Origin: JBCDCU01 sp039180865
GTDB lineage: Bacteria; Pseudomonadota; Alphaproteobacteria; Rhizobiales; JACESI01
Length of the DNA: 23,610 bases
Reading direction: 5' to 3'
Assembly (NCBI GenBank): GCA_039180865.1
Contig: JBCDCZ010000033.1
Span: forward strand, 1 to 23,610
In this document: positions 1 to 7,880 of the stretch, in pieces
Layout: each line of letters starts with the position of its first letter
Numbering within the stretch: the first letter of the stretch is position 1
The notes under the pieces: model-generated
The model's input: the letters and a program-made list of their open reading frames with translations, nothing else
The model's database searches: none
Told to the model about the DNA's origin: nothing
Program-made: the position numbers and the translations under genes

Positions 1-249
1 GGGCGCCTGTTGGATCCGGATTCCGTGCGGCGAGGGTCCGTTCTGGTCTATGTTGATCCGATCTTCCCGGAACATCGGGATTTGCTGCTCGATGGCAGCG
101 GCTGCATCGTGCAGACTTATACAAGCAATCTGGACGGTGCTCTGGGCCACCTCATCGCGGCAACCGGCGTCGTGAAAGCCGTCGGACTGCGATTGAAAGT
201 TTGGGGTATCATTCTTTCCGGCATCGGCCTGGTCGGGAACGGACACTAG
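1..249 (+). CDS. HlyD-like membrane-fusion protein, C-terminal fragment
   Basis: The reading frame is open from the first base of the window and stops at 247-249, so only the last ~82 residues of a longer protein are present. The fragment contains 'GSVLVYVDP', 'GSGCIVQTYTSN' and then a hydrophobic helix-like stretch, 'AATGVVKAVGLRLKVWGI', ending in 'GNGH'. The pattern (a CIV.YTSN strand, then a valine/leucine-rich C-terminal helix, then a terminal GH) resembles my memory of the C-terminus of HlyD/EmrA-type periplasmic adaptor proteins, which link an inner-membrane pump to the outer membrane. No domain that would prove this is inside the window. There is no neighbouring pump gene downstream; the next gene is an iron permease 259 bases away with its own apparent promoter. 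The open frame is certain; the family is a moderate guess. Confidence 0.5.
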   Translation, partial: GRLLDPDSVRRGSVLVYVDPIFPEHRDLLLDGSGCIVQTYTSNLDGALGHLIAATGVVKAVGLRLKVWGIILSGIGLVGNGH

Positions 250-385
250 GCGGGCTTGAGACCCTTCCAACATCAGGTCTTTAGCCTGTTTTGCGGTGCT
301 GCTTCGTTGCCCTGCATCAAACCCTGGGTCGCGGCTCCGATCCGAGATGAGGGGATGCTGCGAGCAATCGCCGATTTTTTTTAAC

Positions 386-414
386 TTGCATCAATTACTC
401 CACAAAAGGATAAG
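386..414 (+). promoter_or_regulatory. Possible sigma-70-type promoter of fbpB
   Basis: TTGCAT (386-391) and GATAAG (409-414) are separated by exactly 17 bases and lie ~95 bases before the permease start. The -10 matches TATAAT at 4 of 6 positions and the -35 matches TTGACA at 3 of 6. A run of T residues lies immediately upstream (374-382). I see no gene in the rest of 250-508. The sequence 387-401 (TGCATCAATTACTCC) shares its right half with the TGAGT-N5-ACTCC element at 4855-4869, but its left half does not match well. Confidence 0.3.
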
Positions 415-508
415 GCTATCCGGTATGAGCGTCTCCCCTCGGTGAACAGGAGAGCGGTGGGCGCAGACTTCGATCTCTCGGAATGAATGGATTAAGGAAA
501 TCCATTAG

Positions 509-2206
509 ATGACCCTGCTTAGCAGAGACGACATGACCGGCCCGGAGCTTCAAGCCCCCCCGTCGAAGCGGAGGCTGTTTAAGGTTGGAAGCACAATGGG
601 CATCCTAAAGGGTGTCGCGCTCGGCGCAGCAGCGCTTTGTGTCCTTCCAATGCTTGCCGTCGCGATCGCGGCCGCCTTTGCATCGACGGATACGCTTACC
701 CATCTTGCCGATACCGTCCTTCTTCGCTACACGCTGACGACGCTGACACTGATGGTTCTGGTGGCGGTGGGTACTGCAGTTATCGGAACCGGGACCGCCT
801 GGCTGGTGACGATGACGCGGTTTCCCGGATCGCGTGTCTTTGAAGTCTGCCTGGTTCTTCCCTTCGCGTTTCCGGCCTATGTGCTTGGCTACGCCTACAC
901 CGATTTCCTTGACCATCCTGGCGCAGTCCAGACCGCTCTTCGTGACATTACCGGTTGGGGACCGAGGGATTATTGGTTCCCGGAAATCCGCAGTGTCGGT
1001 GGCGCGGCACTCATGCTCATTCTGGTGCTCTACCCTTATGTCTATCTCCTGGCGCGATCGGCCTTTGTTCGCGAATCCGCGACAACCAGTCAGGCTGCGC
1101 GGACATTGGGGTGCAATGCGTGGCAGGCTTTTTTCCGGGTTTCGCTTCCAATCGCCCGTCCGGCAATCGCGGGAGGGGTCCTGCTTGCCGTCATGGAAAC
1201 GATCGCCGATTTTGGCACAGTGAGCTATTTCGGTATCCAGACCTTTGCGACAGGGATCTACACAAGTTGGTTCTCATTTGCCGACAGGGGCGGTGCGGCC
1301 CAACTTGCAATGTGCCTGCTCGGTTTTGCGCTCATGCTTATTGTGCTTGAACGTCTGCAACGCGGGAGGGCGCAAAACTACGATACCGGCAAGAAGTTCA
1401 TTTGGCTCGATCCTGTGGAGTTGACCGGAGCATCAAAGTGGTTGGCATTTGCCTTCTGCCTCTTCCCTGTCATCCTCGGCTTTGTTTTACCTTTTTTTCT
1501 TCTCTTCGAAATGAGCCTTGGATCAGAGCAGAACCTTTTCTCCGAACGATATTATGGATTTATCATCAACTCGCTCATTTTGGCCTCAACAGCCGCATTT
1601 GTTACTGTGATTGCAGCGGTCATGCTCGCCTCGTATCAGCGGTTTGAACCGGGCGTTCTTTCGAACAATGCAAGTTATCTGGCGCGGATTGGATATGCCG
1701 TTCCCGGCGGTGTGATCGCCGTTGGTTTGCTGGTTCCATTCGCTCAGATTGATCACTGGATCGACGCATTCGCCGAACGTTGGTTCGGGATTTCGACCGG
1801 GCTTCTCTTCACCGGAACGATAACGCTCCTCGTTATGGCCTATATGGTTCGTTTCATGGCCGCGGCTTTCAAAACCTATAATGGTGGCCTAGCGACCGTT
1901 AATCCGAACTTCGATCTCGCGGCAAGGGCGATGGGCAAGGGGCCTTTTGGTTTGTTGCGCCATATTCACCTACCCCTCCTGCGCGCCTCGGTCTTGACAG
2001 CCATGTTAATCGTCTTCGTCGATGTTATGAAGGAACTCCCGGCAACCCTCATCATGCGCCCGTTTAACTTCGATACACTGGCCGTTCAGGCCCATCGCCT
2101 TGCAGCCGATGAGCGGCTGGAAGGTGCTGCGGTACCCTCACTTGTGATCGTTATGATCGGGCTCCTCCCGGTTATCCTGCTCTGCCGTAATCTCGCCCGG
2201 AAATAG
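509..2206 (+). CDS. fbpB: Ferric-iron ABC transporter permease (FbpB/SfuB type)
   Basis: This 565-residue inner-membrane protein is the size expected for the double-length permeases of the Fbp/Sfu/Afu ferric-iron importers, which take Fe(III) from a periplasmic binding protein and are powered by a separate ATPase. It is a tandem of two permease modules. Each has about six hydrophobic segments and an EAA-type loop that docks the ATPase: 'RTLGCNAWQAFFRVSLP' near residue 200 and 'RAMGKGPFGLLRHIHLP' near residue 480. The first strong membrane segment is around residues 35-55. The start at 509 is preceded by AAGGAA (494-499) at good spacing; the ATGs at 533 and 596 are less well placed. The cognate binding protein gene lies convergently downstream rather than in the same operon, and no fbpC ATPase is in the window. 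Family assignment is firm; iron as substrate is inferred from the FbpA neighbour. Confidence 0.9.
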   Translation: MTLLSRDDMTGPELQAPPSKRRLFKVGSTMGILKGVALGAAALCVLPMLAVAIAAAFASTDTLTHLADTVLLRYTLTTLTLMVLVAVGTAVIGTGTAWLVTMTRFPGSRVFEVCLVLPFAFPAYVLGYAYTDFLDHPGAVQTALRDITGWGPRDYWFPEIRSVGGAALMLILVLYPYVYLLARSAFVRESATTSQAARTLGCNAWQAFFRVSLPIARPAIAGGVLLAVMETIADFGTVSYFGIQTFATGIYTSWFSFADRGGAAQLAMCLLGFALMLIVLERLQRGRAQNYDTGKKFIWLDPVELTGASKWLAFAFCLFPVILGFVLPFFLLFEMSLGSEQNLFSERYYGFIINSLILASTAAFVTVIAAVMLASYQRFEPGVLSNNASYLARIGYAVPGGVIAVGLLVPFAQIDHWIDAFAERWFGISTGLLFTGTITLLVMAYMVRFMAAAFKTYNGGLATVNPNFDLAARAMGKGPFGLLRHIHLPLLRASVLTAMLIVFVDVMKELPATLIMRPFNFDTLAVQAHRLAADERLEGAAVPSLVIVMIGLLPVILLCRNLARK

Positions 2207-2235
2207 CTCCCGGGGGCAGTGGGCTTTAACGAAAA

Positions 2236-2260
2236 ACCCCCGCCGGTTTTGGGCGGGGGT
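2236..2260. terminator. Bidirectional intrinsic terminator between fbpB and fbpA
   Basis: A perfect 9-bp stem, ACCCCCGCC (2236-2244) with GGCGGGGGT (2252-2260), surrounds a 7-base loop. On the - strand the stem is followed by a run of five T (complement of 2232-2236), a textbook terminator for fbpA, which stops at 2305. On the + strand the tail after 2260 is T-rich but interrupted, so it is weaker for fbpB, which stops at 2206. Confidence 0.9.
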
Positions 2261-2304
2261 CTTGTTCGTTCTTCTAACTTGTGTGTTCGAGAAAGGCGCT
2301 ATGG

Positions 2305-3339
2305 CTACTTCCAACCGGCTTCGTTCAGAAGCTTCTGTGCAGCCGGAACTTTCTCGGCAATCTTGGACGCATCGACATCATCCGGCTTGAAGAACCCGAG
2401 TTTCGCGACTGAAGGGCTGATCCCAACGCCCGGAACGGCAGGGTATTCATCATTTCCAGCTGAGAAGTATTCCTGCGCCTGAGCGGATGCCAGATATTCC
2501 AGGAATTTGACCGCGTTCTCCTTGTTCGGGGCATTAGCTGCTACGCCACCGCCGGACAGATTCATATGGGCGCCGATACTATCCTGGTTCGGGAAGACCC
2601 AACCAAACATGTCGAGGCTGTCTGATACGCCGCTGACCGGTTTACGGATAGCGCGGCCGAAATAATAGGTGTTCGACATGGAGATATCGCACTCGCCTGA
2701 GACGATCCCACGAAGCTGATCTGTGTCACCGCCCTGTGGATCTCGCGCGAAGTTTGCGACAACGCCTTTTGCCCAATCTTTCACGGCATCCTCACCCAAA
2801 TGACTGATGAGCGCTGCTGTGATTGTCTGCGTGTAAACGTTGGATGATGAGCGGATGCAAATCTGGCCTTTATATTTCGGGTCAGCTAGGTCCTGATAGG
2901 TGGTTGGCGGGTCGCTCACATCGTTCTTGTCGTAGAACAGAATGCGAGCGCGTTGTGAAAAGCCGAACCACTGGTTGTCGTCGTCTTGAACATATCCGGG
3001 CAGTTTTGCTTCGAGGACGCTGGACTCTATCGATTGCAGTACTCCAGCAGCCTTCGCCCGCTCGAGCCGTGATGTATCAACCGTCAAGAGGATGTCGGCC
3101 GGGCTGTTTGAGCCTTCCGCCACCATCCGCGCAATGAGTTCGTCTGCTTTACCCTCAATCCGATTAATTTTAATTCCGGTCGCCTTTTCGAAATCCGAAT
3201 AGAGGCGCTCATCGGTGTCGTAATGGCGTGATGAGTAGAGGTTCAACTCGCCGTTAGCCAATGCTGGAAGCGCAGTTGTCGCCAGCATTGCTGCGGCCAC
3301 CGTCGACATCAGAGCCGATCTTCCGAATCGCTCGTTCAT
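2305..3339 (-). CDS. fbpA: Ferric-iron ABC transporter substrate-binding protein (FbpA/FutA type)
   Basis: This 344-residue periplasmic protein captures Fe(III) for an ABC importer. A classical Sec signal peptide is visible at residues 1-28 (basic start, then 'AAAMLATTALPALA' before the likely cut). The mature protein opens with 'LNLYSSRHYDTDE', typical of the FbpA/FutA class, and carries the twin tyrosines of the iron site in 'SNTYYFGRA' (Y225, Y226). Further candidate ligands are Y40 and Y136. Length fits the family. The start is well supported by AAGGAGG eight bases upstream. The gene faces the permease gene tail to tail. A promoter-like pair and an inverted TGAG/CTCA element lie directly upstream, suggesting repression. 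It could accept another trivalent metal, but the twin-tyrosine class is strongly tied to iron. Confidence 0.93.
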   Translation of the reverse strand: MNERFGRSALMSTVAAAMLATTALPALANGELNLYSSRHYDTDERLYSDFEKATGIKINRIEGKADELIARMVAEGSNSPADILLTVDTSRLERAKAAGVLQSIESSVLEAKLPGYVQDDDNQWFGFSQRARILFYDKNDVSDPPTTYQDLADPKYKGQICIRSSSNVYTQTITAALISHLGEDAVKDWAKGVVANFARDPQGGDTDQLRGIVSGECDISMSNTYYFGRAIRKPVSGVSDSLDMFGWVFPNQDSIGAHMNLSGGGVAANAPNKENAVKFLEYLASAQAQEYFSAGNDEYPAVPGVGISPSVAKLGFFKPDDVDASKIAEKVPAAQKLLNEAGWK

Positions 3340-3374
3340 GGGGGATTCCTCCTTGGGTGCCTAAAGTTAAAACT

Positions 3375-3389
3375 TGAGTCTGCGCCTCA
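3375..3389. promoter_or_regulatory. Operator-like inverted repeat over the fbpA start of transcription
   Basis: TGAG-N7-CTCA, which also fits TGA-N9-TCA, the spacing described for the iron-responsive operator of RirA in rhizobia. It sits immediately after the predicted -10 of fbpA, where a repressor would block initiation. Read on the - strand (TGAGGCGCAGACTCA) it matches the element at 4855-4869 (GGAGTAGCATACTCA) at 11 of 15 positions. A TGA-N9-TCA match alone could occur by chance; position and similarity to the second site raise its value. Confidence 0.45.
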
Positions 3390-3392
3390 GGA

Positions 3393-3419
3393 AAAATACC
3401 AAGCGCGCATGCCAGTCAA
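3393..3419 (-). promoter_or_regulatory. Predicted fbpA promoter
   Basis: Reading the - strand, TTGACT (3419-3414) is a good -35 and TATTTT (3398-3393) a fair -10, with a short spacer of 15 bases. The transcript would begin near 3386, giving a leader of ~46 nt before the fbpA ATG. The spacer is shorter than ideal, so the exact -10 is uncertain. Confidence 0.4.
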
Positions 3420-3429
3420 TAGTTGGTCG

Positions 3430-3450
3430 CAAAAAATCTGATATTTTTTG
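3430..3450. repeat. A/T-rich perfect inverted repeat upstream of fbpA
   Basis: CAAAAAAT (3430-3437) and ATTTTTTG (3443-3450) are perfect 8-bp arms around CTGAT. The element lies just upstream of the predicted fbpA -35 (3419-3414), so it could be an upstream promoter element, a regulator site or a weak terminator for the gene behind it. The sequence does not decide between these. Confidence 0.35.
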
Positions 3451-3520
3451 TCCAGTCTTAGTTCGTGATGAGGTGACGACCACATCGAAGCTTGTCGTGG
3501 ACTTGTCAGACAAATGTAAG

Positions 3521-3537
3521 GCAATGTTTTTCATTGC
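3521..3537 (-). other. Small hairpin just after the DUF2325 gene stop
   Basis: GCAATG (3521-3526) and CATTGC (3532-3537) pair perfectly around a five-base loop, eight bases past the end of the DUF2325 coding region on the - strand. There is no T-tract after it, so it is at best a weak terminator or an mRNA 3'-end stabiliser. Confidence 0.3.
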
Positions 3538-3544
3538 GGTGCAC

Positions 3545-4801
3545 CTAGTTTGCAAAGGTTGCGGTTTCGAGTTTGCTCATTGCGCGGACCTCTAATATTG
3601 CAGCGTTCAGCGCGGATTGGCTTGATGTGCGAAGGGGAAGGAACGGAATATTGCTCTTCACGCACAATTTTTTGGCTCTTAGACATGCTGCGTGGCTGAC
3701 ACAGTCTATCGGACACATGACGCAATCCACGGACGCCACGGCTGGGTCCAAACGACCAATCATATCTTCAATACCACCATCATGGTGAACGAGCGTTGCC
3801 GTGTTCTTCTCAGCGATACTTTTTAAACCACGAATTTGCCCTCGACGTCCTCCGACATAGAGGATTTTTATGGGCGATTTATCCGTGTCGATATTGACGT
3901 CAGGGGTGGCGTTTGACCCATTATCAGGGCGAAAGGGTCGAACGCGCCGTTTTTCCTTAACCTGATCGAGTTTGTGTTCCAGTTCTGTACTTCTAGCCTC
4001 TGCATGGCGTGCTCGTTGCCTTGCTGCAACCAGGGCCCGTTCAAGTTTCAAAAGCTTGCGCCCAACTCTTTCGTCCCTGCCGCTTCTGTGGTCTGGTTGC
4101 TCCGATTTGGCGGACTGCTTTTCTAATTGGTCGATCCTTTCCTGCATTTCCGCGATCTTTTGGTCACGGGCCCCCAGGGTGTCAGAGAAGCTCCGGTCAT
4201 TTCGCTTGATACGGTCTTCGAGTTCATTCAGTCGATTCTGCAGGAGACTGGCTTCTTGTGACTTTCTGCGAAAACAACTTCCCGCAAGATGCGAGTACAT
4301 GTGGACATCGCCATAAATCAGCTCTTTTGTGTCTGAGGGAACATTGCCCGAGGTCATCAGCGCCCAATAACCGGCTGCGATAAATCCATTGTCTACCATG
4401 GTGGACCAAAGCTCTTGAAGCTCGTCCTTCCCGTTGGTTTTTTGGACTTTGCGAATTGCGCCTTGGAACCGTTGATCCAACAGTTTTTGAAATGCTCGGG
4501 CGAAGGGTGTGTCATGAGTCGTCTTTTCCACGAGGTAGCCGTGGACAGCGTAGTCCGGCGCGTCAGGTAGCAACCTGATGCCAACTTTCTTCGCCAGGTT
4601 TTTGATATCGTCCACAGACGCGCAGGTCCCTACCACCGAACAGTGTATAGGCTCCTGGATCTCCCAGAGCTTTAAACGCTTGAGTTTGCTATGCTTTTCC
4701 GATTGGCTTTGCAGTTCACTTGAAATCGGCTGTTCTGATGAGAGTGCATTTGAAAAATTCGGCCATGTTACCTCAACTTCCAATTTCTCGTTTCTACACA
4801 T
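3545..4801 (-). CDS. DUF2325 domain protein with coiled coil, Cys/His-rich
   Basis: This 418-residue, apparently cytosolic protein has no signal peptide or membrane segment. Residues ~40-180 form an N-terminal domain with 'CSVVGTC' (C54, C60) and 'GDVHMYSHLAGSC' (H167, H171, C176). Residues ~185-285 are a charged coiled coil. Residues 311-395 are the DUF2325 domain, opening with 'KILYVGGRRGQIRGLKSI' and ending in 'IPFLPLRTSS'. In it 'DCVMCPIDCVSHAACLR' gives C360, C363, C367, H370 and C373, with C380 close behind. No molecular function is established for DUF2325 to my knowledge. The cysteine/histidine clusters could bind metal or heme, but that is inference. The gene lies 205 bases behind fbpA on the same strand and has a related operator-like element in its predicted promoter, linking it to iron. 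The ATG at 4801 has GAAGG six bases upstream. Domain call is confident, role unknown. Confidence 0.8.
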   Translation of the reverse strand: MCRNEKLEVEVTWPNFSNALSSEQPISSELQSQSEKHSKLKRLKLWEIQEPIHCSVVGTCASVDDIKNLAKKVGIRLLPDAPDYAVHGYLVEKTTHDTPFARAFQKLLDQRFQGAIRKVQKTNGKDELQELWSTMVDNGFIAAGYWALMTSGNVPSDTKELIYGDVHMYSHLAGSCFRRKSQEASLLQNRLNELEDRIKRNDRSFSDTLGARDQKIAEMQERIDQLEKQSAKSEQPDHRSGRDERVGRKLLKLERALVAARQRARHAEARSTELEHKLDQVKEKRRVRPFRPDNGSNATPDVNIDTDKSPIKILYVGGRRGQIRGLKSIAEKNTATLVHHDGGIEDMIGRLDPAVASVDCVMCPIDCVSHAACLRAKKLCVKSNIPFLPLRTSSQSALNAAILEVRAMSKLETATFAN

Positions 4802-4850
4802 GCTGAGCCTTCACTGATCGAAAAAGCGTTTTCGGTGACACCGACATTAA

Positions 4851-4957
4851 ATTATGAGTATGCTACTCCAGTTTTTTCATTTGATCTATCAAAGTTTACT
4901 AAATTACTCATATTTTGAGTTGATACCATCTTGGCAAAACCACTCATTCTGCTGAGT
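4851..4957. promoter_or_regulatory. Cluster of TGAGT/ACTCA operator half-sites in the DUF2325 promoter region
   Basis: Five exact copies of the 5-mer TGAGT or its complement lie within 103 bases: 4855-4859, 4906-4910, 4916-4920, 4942-4946 and 4953-4957. About 0.2 would be expected by chance on both strands. They form TGAGT-N5-ACTCC (4855-4869), ACTCA-N5-TGAGT (4906-4920) and ACTCA-N6-TGAGT (4942-4957). The first overlaps a good - strand -10, CATAAT (4856-4851), which would start the DUF2325 transcript near 4844. A further palindrome, TTTGAT-CT-ATCAAA, lies at 4880-4893. The remainder of the 340-base gap up to 5141 holds a hairpin (5091-5112) and no gene that I can see. Which divergent gene is controlled is inferred from position. 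Confidence 0.55.
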
Positions 4958-5090
4958 TGGTTTGATGGTCATAACGGCGCTTATCCGGTTGGCGGCCTTG
5001 TGTTCAAAGACGCAATGGCATAAGTGCTGATCAATCATCGTCGAGAGTAATTACCGACGCAAAGACAGCAGATTTTGATCTGCACACTTT

Positions 5091-5112
5091 TCCCGCCAGA
5101 CGCGAGGCGGGA
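5091..5112. other. GC-rich hairpin before the MscS-family gene
   Basis: TCCCGCC (5091-5097) pairs perfectly with GGCGGGA (5106-5112) around an 8-base loop, 30 bases before the proposed start at 5142. There is no T-tract on the downstream side of either strand, so it is not a normal terminator. It would lie in the 5' leader of the channel mRNA. Confidence 0.4.
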
Positions 5113-5141
5113 CTTACGAAATCAACCTTTTGGAACTATCC

Positions 5142-7850
5142 ATGGTCTCATCCAGTCTAGCCTTGCGCCGGGTATCATCACACGTACCCAAATCCTTCAG
5201 CGCCGTCTGGATCGTGTTGATCGCGTTAGCGATCGTCTTGGCAGCGATGGTCCAGACTGTTGCGCAACCTGCCCAGTCACAACAGTCGCAGGTTGCCGAA
5301 ACCGATCAGACGATTGAAGGCTGGCGGATAGAACTCGATCAGATCGAGCGCACAGTCAATCGCGATAGCATCACCATTTCCGAACTCCTGAAATGGCGCG
5401 AACGGCTGACGGTAATCAATCGGGAGGCAATTGCCCTTTCTGAATCGATTCTTCCTCAAGTGGAAAGCCTCAGATCAAGGCTCAGGGCTCTGACCGAACC
5501 GGCTGCTTCCGCGCAGATCGCGCAACCCGCCGAAGAAACGCCACCATCGGAGGTAACACCATCCTCAGAAGCGGCACCAGACGGCGAAACGCAAGAAGCG
5601 CCAGCTGCAGCGGATCAGACACCGGCTGTTGAAAACGGTCAAAGCGCTCCGCCAATTGGTGATCAAAGATTGATCGAGCAAAAGCAGGCTGCCCAAGACG
5701 CGCTCACCAGACAACGGACGGAAATCGAAACGCAATTGAGCGTGTTAAACACGAGGCTGGCACGGACCGAAGTCATCGTCCTTCGTTCAGGCGAGCTCCT
5801 GACGGACGTTAAAACTCTACGACGTCAAAAGTTCACCAGCCGCCTTTTTGGCCGGTCAAACTCCATTTTCGATCCAGAATTGTGGGTGACCGGAATTCAG
5901 GAAGTCCCGTTTCTCCTGAAGGGTTTCGCAAATCTCATATCTGATGGCGTTAGGCGGGTCGTGCGTGAAGCCCCGGCGTTTCTCGCGGCGAGCTCACTTC
6001 TATCTGCACTGGCGGTTCTCCTTATTCTATCAAAGTTTCGACCACTGCGGTTGAAAGCGGTCGATCAGGGTGGCCACATCAATCCGTTTCACCGAGAGCT
6101 TAATGGCGTAAAGCGTGTCCTTCGAACGCTGATCGCCTGGCTCACCGTGCCTGCCGCCGTACTCTTCACCCTGGAACAAGCGGGGGAACTCTCGCCCCGT
6201 TTCTCGACATTTTGCTGGTCGCTTCTCGAGAGTCTCTTCTATTTTACCCTTGCCCGGGCTTTGTCGCTCGCCATTTTCTCGCCGCGCAACGCCAGTCTGA
6301 GGCTCGTGGGTTTTTCAGACAATCAGGCTCGTTCGTTCCACCGAACGATCGTTTCCTGTTTGACCATTGCGTTTCTCGGCGCGCTTGCTTTGAGTCTTGC
6401 CAGGGCAATGGTGGCTACGCTTGATGTCAGCTGGCTGATCTATAGCCTGACCGGCATGTCCTTTGCCGCGACGGCGTTCGTCACGCGGTGGGGCAACAAC
6501 AAAAGCATTAGCGGACAGAGCATTCTGGTGCCGCAGGTCCTGATCCTCAGGATTATCGGGGCCTTGGTCCTGGTGTCGCTTCTGTTTGCCTTCTTCGCGC
6601 CGCTTGCCGGATACGGCTTCCTCGCGCAGTTTTCTGTAAACCAAGTCGTGCTTGGCGGTATTATTTCCGGGATCCTTTATCTTGCATTCCGTCTTGTTGA
6701 CACGTTCGACACGGCGCAGGTCACCGGTGCATCCGACGCAGTAGCAACGGAAACTGCCGGGCTCGGTGAAGTCGGTACTACGCGCGTAACGCAATTCCTT
6801 TTGCTGTTTAACGGTGCAGTCAAGGTTGCGCTTTCGCTCGTCGGCGTCTTCATCTTTTTCGCAAGTTGGGGGCTCGATACGGTTGGAATCTCACAAGATC
6901 TCGCTGGTATGTTCTCCGAGATCAGGATCGGTGAACTTCGGATTTCTCCCGCGACCTTGCTGATGGCCGTTGTTCTGTTGGGTATCGGCGTTCTTGTTAC
7001 ACGAGCGCTCCAACGCTGGTTGTCGAACCGTTTCCTGCCTACCACGTCGCTTGATATCGGCCTGCGGAATTCGATCACCACAGCCGTTGGTTATGCGGGT
7101 TTTGTTATCGCGGCGATGATCGCGTTTTCGCAAGCCGGGCTTGATCTCAGCAATCTTGCAATCGTGGCTGGTGCCCTGTCACTCGGTATCGGTTTCGGTC
7201 TTCAGAGTATCGTGAGCAATTTTGTCTCTGGCATTATTCTTCTTGCGGAGCGTCCCATCAAAGCGGGCGACTGGATCGAAGTTGGAGGCGAGCAAGGCAC
7301 GGTGCGCAAGATCTCTGTTCGTTCAACGGAGATTGAGACATTCGACAAAGCGACCGTGATCGTGCCGAACGCGGATTTTATCTCAGGTTCGGTGAAGAAC
7401 ATGATGTACGGAAACACGATGGGCCGTTTCATCATACCAATCGGCGTTGGCTATGATAGCGACCCCGATCATGTCAGGGACATTCTGCTAGACAGTGCCA
7501 AGAACCACCCGCTCGTGCTCGCTTATCCCGCGCCGTTTGTCATTTTCACCGATTTCGGTGCCTCGTCCCTCGATTTTGAGTTGCGCGGCTATCTTGCTGA
7601 TTGCTTCAACGGCCTGTCCGTTGCGAGCGATCTTCGTTTTGCCATCTTGAAGCGCTTCCGTGAGGAGAATATCGAGATTCCGTTCCCGCAACGTGTGGTC
7701 GAAGTCAAAGGACCGGCAACGGTACCGATTGATGGGCTTGCCGAGGCGCTGGAAGACAAGGCCCGCTCAGGTGGCGCGACGGTTACACCATCGCAGCGTC
7801 AGGAACGGATTGACGTTGACGAACTCGAGGGTGCCGAGGGTAGTCGTTAG
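5142..7850 (+). CDS. DUF3772 mechanosensitive ion channel (MscS superfamily)
   Basis: A ~902-residue inner-membrane channel that would open on membrane tension and release solutes during osmotic downshock. An N-terminal hydrophobic segment (about 18-42, ending 'VAQPAQ') looks like a signal peptide. A periplasmic, helical region with a Pro/Ala/Glu-rich linker near 130-170 follows; this is the DUF3772 part. Several membrane helices run from ~270 to ~640. The MscS core follows: the pore-lining helix 'AGALSLGIGFGLQSIVSN' (about 674-692), the beta domain with 'ERPIKAGDWIEVGGEQGTV', and a C-terminal alpha/beta domain to ~855. The start at ATG 5142 has GGAA six bases upstream; a TTG four codons earlier (5130) has no such site. 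The CAP lipoprotein gene follows after 30 bases and may be co-transcribed. Domain assignment is firm. Confidence 0.9.
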   Translation: MVSSSLALRRVSSHVPKSFSAVWIVLIALAIVLAAMVQTVAQPAQSQQSQVAETDQTIEGWRIELDQIERTVNRDSITISELLKWRERLTVINREAIALSESILPQVESLRSRLRALTEPAASAQIAQPAEETPPSEVTPSSEAAPDGETQEAPAAADQTPAVENGQSAPPIGDQRLIEQKQAAQDALTRQRTEIETQLSVLNTRLARTEVIVLRSGELLTDVKTLRRQKFTSRLFGRSNSIFDPELWVTGIQEVPFLLKGFANLISDGVRRVVREAPAFLAASSLLSALAVLLILSKFRPLRLKAVDQGGHINPFHRELNGVKRVLRTLIAWLTVPAAVLFTLEQAGELSPRFSTFCWSLLESLFYFTLARALSLAIFSPRNASLRLVGFSDNQARSFHRTIVSCLTIAFLGALALSLARAMVATLDVSWLIYSLTGMSFAATAFVTRWGNNKSISGQSILVPQVLILRIIGALVLVSLLFAFFAPLAGYGFLAQFSVNQVVLGGIISGILYLAFRLVDTFDTAQVTGASDAVATETAGLGEVGTTRVTQFLLLFNGAVKVALSLVGVFIFFASWGLDTVGISQDLAGMFSEIRIGELRISPATLLMAVVLLGIGVLVTRALQRWLSNRFLPTTSLDIGLRNSITTAVGYAGFVIAAMIAFSQAGLDLSNLAIVAGALSLGIGFGLQSIVSNFVSGIILLAERPIKAGDWIEVGGEQGTVRKISVRSTEIETFDKATVIVPNADFISGSVKNMMYGNTMGRFIIPIGVGYDSDPDHVRDILLDSAKNHPLVLAYPAPFVIFTDFGASSLDFELRGYLADCFNGLSVASDLRFAILKRFREENIEIPFPQRVVEVKGPATVPIDGLAEALEDKARSGGATVTPSQRQERIDVDELEGAEGSR

Positions 7851-7880
7851 GGAAAACCTGCTCTGTTAATTGGTCAAAAG

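Noticed and set aside
605..916. Open - strand frame inside fbpB
   Set aside because: Highly basic, repetitive composition typical of a shadow frame opposite a membrane protein gene.
4880..4893. TTTGAT-CT-ATCAAA as an FNR/FixK box
   Set aside because: The FNR/FixK site needs four bases between TTGAT and ATCAA; here there are only two. Kept only as a palindrome in the regulatory region.
5130..5141. TTG start for the MscS-family gene
   Set aside because: The ATG at 5142 has GGAA at normal spacing, whereas the TTG four codons earlier has no ribosome site.
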